Of a stretch of DNA of 64,000 bases, positions 11,295 through 22,081 are shown in pieces. The stretch lies in NCBI GenBank assembly GCA_963576785.1, contig OY756146.1, positions 1,798,001 to 1,862,000 of the forward strand, in the 5' to 3' direction. A program made the translations under genes and the position numbers. Origin of the DNA: Chlorophyllum brunneum. Lineage: Eukaryota; Basidiomycota; Agaricomycetes; Agaricales; Agaricaceae. A model generated the notes under the pieces. It worked only from the letters and a program-made list of their open reading frames with translations. It had not been told where the DNA came from and ran no database searches. Position 1 is the first letter of the stretch, and every line of letters begins with the position of its first letter.

Positions 11295-11790
11295 GCACTC
11301 ATCCATTTCATCTTCATCAGTTTTACTTTGCTTTATATTTAGTTGTTTCACCTCTATCAGTTTCATGTCTATCTTTAGTAGTGTTTCATCTTGAGTTTCA
11401 TATCTATCAGTTTCATATTATGAAACTTGTTTCAGTCTCATTATCTATAATCTGTAGTATTTATAGAAAAGAAGTAGTTAGTATAAATAGCCAGCTATAT
11501 TAGGAAGTCAAAGCTTAAGCTTTGATCTTCTACAGGGATAGCCTTCTTGATCGCCCAAGAAGAGTTTCTATTGACAGTTGCTGTCAATCAATAGAAGATT
11601 GCTTGACTGCTTATTCTCTACTTGCCCTTATCACTCAGAGATACAAGATAAATGGGATTCCCATTTCTTGGTTGAGTAACAACAGTTTGATAATATTTGC
11701 TTATCCAGTTACTTGGCTAAGATAGATATTAAGGCCATACCCTAGAGGTCGCATCCTCTTTGATTGCCCTTAGTAGCCAAATCCATAACA
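10655..11790 (+). repeat. 3' LTR of R element, copy R1
   Basis: A 1,136-bp repeat bounded by TGTTATGTC and CATAACA. It is preceded by internal coding sequence, so this is a 3' LTR and not a solo. Sister copies: 20290-21804 (-), 55497-56629 (-) and 58850-59984 (+). The first 640 bp (U3) carry the end of the element's ORF, then come imperfect repeats of TTTCATCTTCATCAGTTTCA type (about 11307-11440), a TATA box and a leader with palindromes. Confidence 0.85.
11481..11670 (+). promoter_or_regulatory. Promoter and palindromic leader inside the R LTR
   Basis: A TATA box, GTATAAATAG (11481-11490), is followed 18 bp later by a perfect 18-bp palindrome, TCAAAGCTTAAGCTTTGA (11508-11525). Next come a longer hairpin with the core TTGACAGTTGCTGTCAA (about 11573-11589, arms extended by CTAT and ATAG) and a third hairpin, AAATGGGATTCCCATTT (about 11651-11667). 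All three are kept in the other R copies. Position just after the expected transcription start makes a role in RNA dimerisation, packaging or regulation plausible. Confidence 0.55.
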
Positions 11791-13270
11791 GGATTCATCC
11801 AGGACAACCCTGAAGTCTTGAAGCACTTGGAACAATATAGTTTCAGAGGTGATGAACAATGATAAGTGGATTATCATGGGCACCAATGGCTTAGTCCACC
11901 CTAACCCCAACCCCTTTGCTAGCCAACATATGGCAGTAGCAATAATCAATTACCTTGATGAAAGAAGCTTGGTCATGAGAAGGCTAGGAGGTACCATATC
12001 CACTGATGCCAAACTTGTAGTACAGTACCTTGGTATCATTAAGATACTTGACTCACCCAACTATTCCTCAGTGGAACACATCTATGTCTTCACCAATTCT
12101 ATCCATGCCTTGTGGCTTCTACTTGACTGTTCACTCCACTCTTGCCAACAATAGTCTATTCTCACAACCAAAGCACTCTGTGTATGGTTCCTCAAATCAG
12201 ATCATCACTGCCTGACCTTCTACCATACCCCCTCTAAATACAAGTTTGGCATTCAATATAAGATACACAACTAGCTTAAAACCATTGCCTGGCCCAACTA
12301 TTGTCGAGATCAGCAAGTACCCCACTCCATTGACTATCTCCAACAAAAATCAGCTAAACAAGCCCTCCACATGTGGCAAGGCATGTTTTCCTTTGCAAAC
12401 TACAGTGGTAGCTCTTTCCTCCATCTCAAGATGTGAGCAAATGGGGCCTCCACCTTACCATCCCACCTCAACTCCAGTCCATGGATTCAAGAGTGTGGAT
12501 ACTCACCACAACTGTTTATGCAAACATGCCAAGCCATTTTATGTCATACTCCTATCAGGGAGTACTGACTGAGATTCTTCCCCAATGAAGACCTCTCTTG
12601 CCATCACTGTGGTAGCCAGCTTGTCCAGACCCACTCCCATATCCTCTATCATTGTCAACACTTCAATTACCACCCCTCTGTCACCACTATCAAGGAGTTA
12701 GCCAACTTCTTACAATACAACCCCTTGGCCTTTGCTTTCCCCCTAGAACCTAATGTACCAGAACATCAAAGATGGGCATAATCACAGCCACTACATTATC
12801 CAGTTTGCCAGAGATTTAGGTCCACTCCTGTGTAAGTCCTTTCTCCTCTATTCTTTTTCCTTGTGCTTTCAGTTATGGACTTTCAAAATCCATTTCTCTT
12901 ATCTCTCTCTTCCCACTCATCTACTATTTTACATAGTTTTCATTTTCTATTCATCATTCCCATGATATCTGGGTAGTACCCCTCCATATGCTAGTATGGT
13001 TTGTTGTTCTCCCTTTGAGTTTGTGATTTGGTAGTTTCTCCTCATCAGTTTCTATCTGTTTTTTTCTCTCTTTCTCCCTCAGACTTAACAAATAACATAT
13101 GTACCAAAGATTACTCTAGGTTACAATTTAAATGACATTGAGTCTCATAGGATTAGTTTACTTTTCCCTTCTCTAAACACTTCATACTTGTACTTTTCTG
13201 TATATATGTACATGCAGACTGCATTCGAGTACTGCTATATAAATTGTTGATTTAAAAAAAAAAAAAAAAA
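11791..13270 (+). mobile_element. LINE copy 3, 5'-truncated (RNase H to poly(A))
   Basis: It starts at the RNase H region directly after the R1 LTR (FIQDNPEVLKHLEQ, matching FNQDDPHLSKTLWD of copy 1), continues through YVFTNSIHALWLLLDCSLHS and the zinc finger LSCHHCGSQLV...HILYHC, and ends at 17 A (13254-13270). Reading is interrupted by several stops. The left end abuts the LTR, so whether it was truncated at insertion or cut by the R element is open. Confidence 0.85.
11849..12740 (+). pseudogene. LINE-3 ORF2 remnant: RNase H and C-terminal zinc finger
   Basis: The first part (to 12154) reads MGTNGLVHPNPNPFASQHM and VRRLGGT-like residues typical of the RNase H strand region, then YVFTNS for the central D-containing strand. 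After a stop the same protein continues with SDHHCLTFYHTPSKYKF, and then the zinc-binding C..C..H..C end near 12590-12655. It equals about residues 1030-1290 of ORF2 in copy 1. Confidence 0.8.
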
Positions 13271-13362
13271 GAAGTAGAGATAAGAGAAAGAAATGGTCCA
13301 ATTGGTAAAGTGTAAGATATACATCAAGTATTACTACACTTTATATACTAGTGGTGATATCT
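13271..13362 (-). repeat. Gypsy LTR fragment (left part of a split LTR)
   Basis: On the minus strand it matches the Gypsy LTR around its TATA box (the plus strand shows ACTACACTTTATATACTAGTG). It continues at 20157 on the other side of LINE-4. The last 14 bp (TAGTGGTGATATCT, 13349-13362) are repeated at 20157-20170 as the LINE target-site duplication. The part expected to the left is missing; the fragment begins directly at the poly(A) tail of LINE-3. Confidence 0.85.
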
Positions 13363-13815
13363 TTTTTTTTTTTTTTTATCAACAATTTATATAGTGGTGC
13401 TCGAACGCAGTCTGCATGTACATACATACAAAGTTAGAATGTACAGAATGTTCAGAGCAAGGAAAGTAAACTATGTGTAAACTAACCCCTTGAGACTCGA
13501 CGCCATCTACTGCATACACTAGAGAGATGTTTGGTACCTACATTGATCAGCGAGAAAGAGGAAGAGAGGAATTCGGAAAGAGAGAGAGTGAGAGGAGAAA
13601 TTGATAGAAAGAAACTATCTACTCGCAATCACAAGGGGAAACAACAAACAGTACTAGCGTGTGGGAGGGCATTTGCCCAGACACCATGGGAGGAATGGAT
13701 TTTGAATGAAAACTATCTATAAAATAGTAGACGAGCAAGGAAGAGAGAGATAGAGAAATGAATTTGAAGTCTATAACCGGGAGAGCATAAGAAAAAAGAG
13801 AAAAAGAAAAGGATT

Positions 13816-16800
13816 TTACGCAGGTGCAGACCCAAACCTCCTTTGGACTTGACGATGATGTAACAGGGGTATTGACCTGGCATGGATACGAGGGCGGTCA
13901 GGTTCTGGAGAGAAGCTGAATGTGGTGGGGTTATGATGCAAGAAATTGACAAAAGTCTTGATAGTGTCGACACCAAAGTGATAGTCGAAGCTGTTGCAAC
14001 GATAGAGGATGTGCAACCTAGTCTGTACCATTTGACTGTTACAGTGGTGGCATAATAGGTCCTCATTGGGGAAGAATTGAAGTCGAAACTCCCCGATCGG
14101 GGCATGGCATAGGATGGTGTGACATGCTCTTGCAAAGAGCTGAGGCTGGTGACCACATTCTCATATCCAGGGACTGGACTTGATGTGCGACGGTAAAGTG
14201 GGGGCCCCATTCGCTCGTATCGGGAGGTGGAGGAAGGAGCTACCACCGTATTTCTTGAATCCAAACATGGCCTGCCATGTATGGATCGCTTGTTCAGCAG
14301 ACTTTTTGCGTAAGTAGTCCACAGAGTTGGGAACTCGGTGATTTCTACCCCAGTTAGGCCAGGTGACTGTTTGAATCCAATCGTGAGTGGCTTTTTGTAT
14401 ACTGTATTTACACTTCGATGGCGTGTGATAAAAGAAAAGATGATGCTGGTCTGACTTGCTGAACCAAGCCAGGAGCGCCTTTGATGTGAGGATGGATTGT
14501 CACTGGCAAGAGTGCGGCGAACAATCGAGTAGGAGCTGAGAGGCTGTGATGGAGTCAGTGAACATGTGAATGTGCTTAACCCAGTCATATTCTGTAGTTG
14601 CAAGTACCTTGGTAATTCCTAAGTACTGCGCGACCAGTTCTGTGTCTGTCAACGTAGTTCCTCCAAGCCTTTTCATGATAGAGCTCCCGCCGTCTAGGTA
14701 TCAGATAGTAGCTGCCGCCGTGAACTGGCTGGCAAGCGGGTTGGGGTTGGGGTGGACCAAGCTGTCCATGCCAATAATGATGGATTTGAAGTCCATCATT
14801 ACATTCATCATAACATCATCCCAGAGTGTCTTCGAGAGGTGGGGGTCATCCTGGTTGAATCCTATAAAAGATACATTAGTAGAGAAATGGTCAAGTAACC
14901 TACGTCCAGGCCAGAGAGATTTAGAGACAGAGTTAAAATGTTCTATATACCAAGTCTCGGAGGTGGGGCGTGAAACGTCCATCACAGCTCCAAGTGTCTT
15001 CTTCTTCTGAATCTCCATGAAATTCTTGATGTGAAGTCAGTGGGGGGAAGAATGATACTCTTTCGTCAATCTTGCCAATGCATGTTCATCATCCAACGTA
15101 TGAAGCCTCGACGTCTGTTGTTTGGCCAACTTTCGGAGATGGAGTTTGATGGGCATGAGCCCTGCGAGGGACTCCACACCACCTGTGGGCGAAGTCTGGA
15201 AGGCCCTGGTAATCCAGAGCACCGCACTTTGTTGCATTTTATTGAACTTCCTCCACCGAATGGAATGGAGAATAGGACTTGGGTGAATTTCTCTCTCCTC
15301 GAGATGATGGATTCACTCAAGGATACCTCGAATTCTTCCTCCCCTGGTCCTGACCATATTTCCTGGTCCCATCTTAAGCAGATCGTTGCCAATGAAACTT
15401 GTGCCGACCTCTTCCTCAAAATTAGCAGTACATGTCTAAACTTTGGGTATTGGCCTGCACACTTCAAAAAGTCAACGTCGGTGATCATCCCCAAACCTAA
15501 CAAACCCAACTACTCCACTCCGAAGGCATTCAGACCAATCGTCCTCCTCAATACACTTGGCAAACTAATAGAAAAAATGCTTGCCAAACGACTCCAATTT
15601 GAGGTGGTGAAATTCAAAGTTCTCCACCCTCACCAACTGGGAGCCATCTACCAATGATCTACTAAGGATGCGGGACTCTTTCTGACGCATATCATCTGGG
15701 GAGCTTGGACAAAGAAGAAGAAGACATCAGTGCTTGCATTTGATGTGGCCCAATTCTTCCCCTCCCTCAATCATGATCTCCTTATCGACATACTAAGACG
15801 ACAAGGATTCCCCCCTCAAATCGCAGCATTCTTCAACAATTACCTTAAAGAATGCCGCACAACCTACTGGTGGAATAATGAAACCTCCCCGAAGTTTGAT
15901 GTAGCAGTGGGAGTAGGCCAAGGTTCTGCCCTTAGCCCTATTCTCTCCACCTTATTTCTCACCCCCCTCCTTCACATTTTTGACATCCGTATAGAGGAAC
16001 ACTGCGACAGATGGGACTTTGATGTCCTTTCATTTGTTGATGACAGCACCTTAGTCGCACAATCTCCATCCCTTGAATGGAATGTCGAAATTCTTCAACA
16101 CATGTACCACGAAATGGAGCGGCTCATGAACAAATTTGGCCTAGAAATTGAACATGGCAAGTCCGAAGTCTTTCACTTTACACATACAAGACAGGACTCA
16201 AATCCCTCTATTGACTTGGGATCACCACCATTTACTGGCTGCACCCCTCTCAAACCGAAGACCCATTGGCATTATCTCGGTTTCTACTTTGACTGGACAT
16301 TGACCTTCAAGGAACATGTTTGATTCTACTCCACCAAAGCGATATCCACGATTAAGGCAATGAAAATGCTAGGGAACTCCGTAAGAGGTTTGTCCCCCAG
16401 CAACAAAAGATTATTATACTGTTCATGTGTTGTACCAGTGGCAACATACGGATACTGACTTTGGTTTCACGATAAGTCACGAACTAAACAGACTTGTGAA
16501 ATCCTCATCCAAGACTGCCGCGTTCATTGGCCTGTCACGGGCAGTGTTATAGTGTTGGTCGAGTGCCATCCATAAGTCGTCCAAAGTAAGACAAGGTTGG
16601 CCGTTATGACGCATAGCTTCCATAGCCGGGAGTGCACGATTTTTAACCCATGGCATTAGATCCCATGGACGTTTTTGGTCGACTGAGATTTCTTGGATCT
16701 TCTTGTCGAAATATGCTCTTTTCGTTTTCCTTGTGGTCTTGCAAAAAGTGTTCCATTTGTGCTTGTTCTTGTGGTCCACATGGTGTGTAGCGAGTGCAGT

Positions 16801-17865
16801 AGAGTACTCTTTGTTCCACCAGGTCTTGGATCTAGTGGTGATCTTGGTCTTCTCCGCATTCTGGTTCCAGGATCTGTCAAATAAAACCTCCAATTCCATG
16901 ACAGCTCTTTCTAGCTCTTCCGTGTCATTCATTGGCCAGTTCTTGTTGTTGATTCCTTCCACTATATCCATCAGGAACCTGGTTTCTTCATCCAAGTCTT
17001 TGGGGATTGTCAATCGTTCAATGACAATGTCCATGTGCAGAATAGGAATCCTAATTAGGAGAGGGGCATGGTCTGAATTGTACCGATCACCTTCCTGGAT
17101 AGAATGGGTGGGGATGTATGGTAACGTTCCCGAAACAAACAACAGGTCAATGACCGTGTCTGGTAGATTGGGGTCTGAGGCATAACAAGTTGGTTTGGCT
17201 TCAGATGGAGTTGTCCTCACGAGGTTAAGGGCTTCAGTAATCATAAGGAGATGGTCCACACTCGCTGGATGTTGATCCATTGAAGGGTCCCATAACTCCA
17301 ATCGGATGTTGATATCTCCGCCCATTAAGAGAAAGGGCGGGAGGTCGAAGAGGCGCTCCTCAAGGAAGTGGAGTGCTGTGTTATGGCTGTTGTTGTAAAC
17401 ATTTAGCAGTAGTAGTTCTTCTCCTCCTGTGTATAAGGAAATACACAAGAGGTCTCAATGTTCTATTAAATCTCTTCTAATGGAGGGTCAGAGTCACTTC
17501 AGCCTCTTATGGGCAAAGACGAGGACTCGGGGAGTGGTGCGGTATTCCATGTTGACTGTCCATTGAGGATATCGTCGGCATCCCACTTGGAGGACTTCTT
17601 CGGCGATCATCGGATATGAAAGGAGCGTCCAGTCTGGGTGAACTGGGCCTCCTACAAGGGGGGATCCATCATTGGAGACGGATGAGGGAATGTCATGGAG
17701 AAATCTCCATGGGGGTTCTTGTATGAGAAGGAGGTCGACGTCACCTCTACACACGAGGACTGTCTCCATCACTCCATACAATCTTCCAACGTTGTGAGAG
17801 CAGACCTTCAACTCACTCAGGAGTGAGCGAGGAGGCCTGTCTTGATCATCGGGGGCATTATTCAT
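13816..17865 (-). pseudogene. LINE-4 ORF2: endonuclease, (inverted RT), RNase H, zinc finger
   Basis: Exactly 4,050 nt, as in copy 1. The endonuclease part runs from ATG 17865 (LLLIQEPPWRFLHDIP, GGDINIRLELWDPSMDQHP, DRYNSDHAPLLIR) to about 16508. The RT core is inverted. The minus frame resumes at 15243 (VLWITRAFQTSP) and runs through RNase H (HMFTDSITASQLLLDC) to the zinc finger NEDLLCHHC...HILYRC and the end GSAPA-stop at 13816. Outside the inversion there are only a few stops (for example 17494), so before the inversion this was among the better-preserved copies. Confidence 0.9.
15244..16507 (+). other. Inverted segment of LINE-4 carrying the reverse transcriptase
   Basis: On the plus strand this reads as the RT of copy 1: NSSSPGPDHISWSHLKQIV, FDVAQFFPSLNHDLL, GVGQGSALSPILSTLF and the catalytic FVDD near 16033. 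Both ends can be placed within a few bases: copy 1 positions 6363 to 7626 correspond to 15244-16507 with offset 8881, while flanking sequence follows position = 22869 minus copy-1 position. The segment length is the same in both copies, so the inversion neither gained nor lost bases; only 2-4 nt of microhomology (TTGA/TCAA) are seen at the ends. Confidence 0.88.
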
Positions 17866-20066
17866 TGCAGGGGGTTAGTCTGGCTTTGACTAGCCGGGGA
17901 TGATGAGGAGGGGGGCAACGGGACTCCTTTGTTGGCTCTTAATTCGAGCACTTTGTTGGCATGCCAGTCGTGGTCGAATTGCTTCTTCCAGAACTGACAC
18001 TTTCGGTTAGTAGCGAGGTGGTCCTTGCCACAGTTAGAGCATGTAGCCTTATGAGGACATGGTTCTCCGGCGGGGGTAGCTGCGATAGGTGGGTTTGCTT
18101 TGTCATTACCCTTACAGCAGTGGGCAAACAATCGGTGGTTAGCTGTAGAGTGTGGTCCCTTGCAGTGTGCACAGGTGAAGAGCCTTGCTCGGCAGCAGAC
18201 TAGGGGGTGGCCCCATCTGCAGCATTTTCTGCAGAATGGTACTCCCGGATTGGTGGTGGTCCTCCTGATGCGGAAGAGTCCTCCGTAGATGTTGAGGAAC
18301 TTATCCTCGATTTTTGCGATATTAGACCCCATCTTGGAGTCCCAGATTCCAAACCACACCATACAGGTGTCCAAGTGTTTGGAGTTGCATCACACTCTTG
18401 GTTGCGTTGTGAATTGAATAGCATCAGAGTGGATCAAACTCCTGATGCTGGTGACTACATCAGCCTCAGTGAGGATATGTCCTCGGGGCGTGATGTAACT
18501 GATATCCGTGACCTTCACGAACAATTTGGATTTTGGGAGGGATACATTGCCCATGGTAACTCCTCTGAATTTATCTTTGAGCCATGCCTTAATGACATCT
18601 AGCTCTGTGGGGGTCAACACCTCCGAGGTGTGGACCATAAGGCCCAGCTTACCCTGCGAGGCGGCAATAACCCTTGTCTTGGACTTTTCCGCTATGAGAT
18701 ACATGTTGAGAGAGCCGATAATGGCCCTAAAGTTGGTAACGTTGGGCCCGGTAAGAAGGGGAATGATCACTTGCTTGTGCAACGGACCATTTAAGGTAGA
18801 ACGGATGGCGCCAGCTTTCTTAGCCAGCTTCTTGTTTGCAGGGGAGGAAGAGGAGAAAGCGGCGTCGTACATAGCAACTATCTTCTCATTGGACAATTCT
18901 GGGAATTTGCTCGCAAACTCTAAGAGTTTGAGAGGGTCCCAGGTGTTTGAGGAGGGGGTAGTAGCAGAGGCGGCGTCCTTGCTCTTCTTGGCTGCCATTG
19001 TGGCATAGGAAGTTTTCGTTCCTTTCTGGGGATTCTTGGCATCCTTGGCACTAGGTGGAGATACCGGAGTTTTGGTGGCCTTGGCAGGCACAGTGGGGGT
19101 CATCTTCTTTGACCCAGTGGCAGGGTTAGCCTTTTTAACCTCAGTATTGGTGGTCCCTGGATTCAACCTTCTTGGCTTCTGATTCCAACTCTTCTTGTTG
19201 TGGATGACAGTCTTGAACTCCGCTTCAGAGATCATCCGAACATCATCATCGGAGATACCCGAATGAGTGACATCATTGCTATCAGTGATACCCAGAGTGA
19301 CAATGTGTTCGACAACCTCCATGCAGACATCGTCAGATTTGTGCATAGGGCCTTTGAAGGCTACGCATCAAAGGGCAGAAATGTCTGGCTGGGGGGTTTC
19401 CTCAGCGCAGACAATAATCTTACCAAAATTTACCCCCATCCAACTGTGGAGGTCATTCTTTTCTTTGTCAACTGCCACCTTGAGCCATTCCGCTTTTATC
19501 AAGGTCTCTGTTAGTTCTGTGAAAGCTCGCCTGAATGCCAGCCCCTCATCGCCGCTCATGTTGTACGTGCTGCAGGCCTTGACCCATTCAGAGATCTTGC
19601 CGACCTCTCTGACAGCATCTTTATAAAATTCTTCTGGACCATCTTCACGATCCTCTTTGTTATCTTCTTCCTTATCTTTGACTTTGACTTTGGGCTTTAG
19701 CTCTTCTTCGACTTGCTCAGCCCAGTTCTCTCCCGAGTAGTACTGGTCTCCCTCTGGCCTTGATTGTTTGGAAGCCCAATGGATAGTTCTGTCTCCTTTA
19801 CCCTGGAGGGGGTTCGAGAGTGTCGGTGGTGTGGACGGCCTGCTGCTGCAGACCAACGGGGGAACAGTGTTGCTATAGGCCTGGTCCGTGGGGATGAAAG
19901 GCCTAGTCATAGACAGCATCCTAGGAAACAGGATGCCAGGAGGGGGCAGAGCCGCAGAGGCTGCAAAGATGGAGGGGGCTGGAACACATGGTGTGTTCCC
20001 AAAGACTTCCCTATTGCCGTCAGGCATGGTCTCTCTCGGAGAGAGATTGGAACGTAATGCAGGCAT
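17862..20066 (-). pseudogene. LINE-4 ORF1: Gag-like RNA-binding protein
   Basis: A 734-codon frame from the first ATG at 20066 (MPALRSNLSPRE) to TGA at 17862, with two internal TGA codons (19368 and 18390). Layout: a proline/serine-rich start, an acidic-basic stretch (KVKVKDKEEDNKEDRED), a lysine/alanine/proline-rich middle (SATTPSSNTW nearby), a folded part, and a C-terminal array of knuckles FCRKCCRWGHPLVCC, CAHCKGPHSTANH and CSNCGKDHLATNRKC. This is the nucleic-acid chaperone of the LINE particle. The last four bases overlap the ORF2 start as ATGA. Confidence 0.85.
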
Positions 20067-20156
20067 GAAATGTATCCTAGTACTGTAGACTGGTACTGTG
20101 TAATTGAGTTTTGCAAATTGATGGTGGTAGTACAAGTCAAAGAAGGGATGTCATTG

Positions 20157-20289
20157 TAGTGGTGATATCTAACAATAAGGGCAAAAGGTAAAGGAGTCAT
20201 AAATAAGAGTAAAATGAGTCAGGAAGAGGGCATAGCCTTTAGGGATAAAACAGGAGATAAAACAAGTAGGACAGAAGTAATAGTACACA
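20157..20289 (-). repeat. Gypsy LTR fragment (middle part of a split LTR)
   Basis: Continues 13271-13362 after LINE-4 and reads like the minus-strand LTR (GATATCTAACAATAAGGGC, then GGTAAAGGAGTCATA). It stops at 20289, where the R2 solo LTR begins, and resumes at 21805. Confidence 0.85.
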
Positions 20290-21804
20290 TGTTACAGATT
20301 TGGCTACTAAGAGCAATTGAAGAGGATGCAGCCTCTAGGGTATAGCCTTAATACCTATCTCGGCCAAATAACTGGATAAGCAAATGTTATCAAACTATTG
20401 TTACTTAACCAAGAAATGGGAATCCTGTTTATCTTATAACTCTTGAGTAATGAGGGCAAGTAGAAAATAAGTAGTTAAGCAATCTTCTATTGCTTAACAG
20501 CAACTGTCAACAGAAACTCTTCTTGGGCAATCAAGAAGGTTATCTCTGTAGAAGATCAAAGCTTAAGCTTTGACTTCCTAATACAGTTGGCTATTTATAC
20601 TAACTATTTCTTTTCTATAAATACTATGGAGTATAGATAACAAGACTGATAGATATGAAACTGATAAAGGTGAAACAACTAAATATAGGACAAGGTAAAA
20701 CTAATAAAGGTGAAATGGATGAGTGCTTACTCACTTCTAGAGATCTCAGATGACAAAAATACAAATTTGGCAGAGCAGCTGCAGTTACAGGACATGTAAG
20801 ACAAGGTGGTGGATAGTAATGATGGTGACAATGGTGGGGATAGAAGAATTGTGTCCATTGGTTGATTGGAGTTGGATAATAAGGATAATGTCAATGTAGT
20901 TGGTTCTTCAGAGAGGTAAAGCTCAGGTGACTTGACAAAGGCTTGAGTAGATTGCAATAGTAGATAAGGGTGTTTTCTAGCATAGTAACATGCAGTGACA
21001 GATAGATAATCTGACTTACTGATATAGTGGTTAGTTAATGGTGAAGTTACTAAGTGAGTTGCTGTTAGTCAAGTAGAGTAAGGTAGAAATTGATCAGATT
21101 GTCTAAAGAAACATAAGGGAATACATGCTGCTTTTATATACTAAGTGTCTGGATAGCAAACCCTAAGACCTATGAGTAATAACTACACATAATGAGTTAG
21201 TAATGACTACTAAGTCCCTTGAAACACTGCAATATCATCAGCAGTGTCCAATAGCATAATTGGAGTGACAGTGATCAGTCAGCTCATGAAATACATGAGT
21301 AAGAGGTGCATAATGTGAGTCAGAGGGTGCAGCCTTGATGACAAATATTATATGAATAATAACTGAAGAGCTAGTCACATGGAATGCAGCTTAGAAAGCA
21401 CAAATGACAACAGAGGGGAGTTGTCACTGTTATTACTGGATACAGCAGATTCATCATCTGGTGATAAGTCTTTCAGTTGCATCTCTATACAATAGATTCC
21501 ATTGGTGACTTGTTGGTGAATAAGTGCTTCAAGCACTGGACCACAGCTGTATATGTACTGCATTGTCTCTTCAGTGGTAGGTCAAGCTTTTCAACTGTTA
21601 TTCCGAGTGCTGTAGAGGTTGTTCTCAATGGTGCACAGGTAGGGTCCATCAGTGTCACATACATGCAGGTATGGTGCATATTTCCAAGCAAGATGGAGTA
21701 GGGAGTCGATGATGGCATCATTGGATCATGGTGGTAGTATGAGTGGTATAGCTTTGGGGAATTTATTGTAATCTCTGACATAGGTTCAAGGTTTGGACAT
21801 AACA
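20290..21804 (-). repeat. Solo LTR of the R family (R2)
   Basis: On the plus strand it starts TGTTACAGATTTGG and ends GGACATAACA. It is flanked by a perfect 5-bp duplication ACACA (20285-20289 and 21805-21809). It is 1,515 bp long instead of 1,135 because another solo LTR lies inside it (20971-21412). It keeps the palindrome near 20563-20580 and the coding-like U3 (for example VLEALIHQQVTNGIYCIEM on the minus strand). Confidence 0.9.
20971..21412 (-). repeat. Solo LTR of an unnamed family nested in R2
   Basis: A 442-bp unit with ends TGTTTTC and GACAACA, absent from the three other R copies at this point. The flanking 5 bp are AAGGG and GAGGG, a duplication with one substitution. Orientation is inferred from a TATA box on the minus strand (AGTATATAAAAGCAG, about 21129-21143). 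No other copy is seen in the window. Confidence 0.75.
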
Positions 21805-21859
21805 ACACAAGGTGACAGGTGCATGATAAGAATGAATGGTCTATCTATAGTTCATAACA
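21805..21859 (-). repeat. Gypsy LTR fragment (right end of a split LTR)
   Basis: Plus strand ends GGTCTATCTATAGTTCATAACA, the reverse complement of the Gypsy LTR start. No polypurine tract follows, so this was a solo or 5' LTR. 21860-22081 holds nothing recognisable. Confidence 0.8.
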
Positions 21860-22081
21860 GATTGCTTCTTGGATTGCAAGTAGTTTCTTGTCATGAATCT
21901 GGTGGTTTCATTCTGCAATAAAGGAAAACTAAAACCCACACCATGGACAATCCACAATTCTTCATTCTTGTAATTATACACTCTGTAGTTACAGGCAAAC
22001 CAAACTACCCAGAACAGTTACCAATTACGTTCCATGTCACCCTTCAACAATGCGGACCATAACTAAGTGAGCGGTGGAAAA

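Larger units (their letters stand above)
13363..20156 (-). mobile_element. LINE copy 4, full length, with inverted RT segment
   Basis: A 6.8-kb element on the minus strand. The poly(A) tail appears as a T run at 13363-13378; ORF2 is at 17865-13816 and ORF1 at 20066-17862. A 14-bp target-site duplication, TAGTGGTGATATCT, flanks it (13349-13362 and 20157-20170) and shows insertion into a Gypsy LTR next to its TATA box. About 1,264 bp of ORF2 (15244-16507) lie in the opposite orientation. Without that inversion the copy would be collinear with copy 1 over all of ORF2. Confidence 0.93.

Noticed and set aside
13713..14603. A long minus-strand frame of 296 codons over the LINE 3' half
   Set aside because: Out of frame with the LINE RNase H/zinc-finger protein, which is the conserved reading; a shadow frame.
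15031..16323. A separate plus-strand RT gene between LINE parts
   Set aside because: It fits exactly into the missing part of the surrounding minus-strand LINE; it is an inversion, not an independent element.
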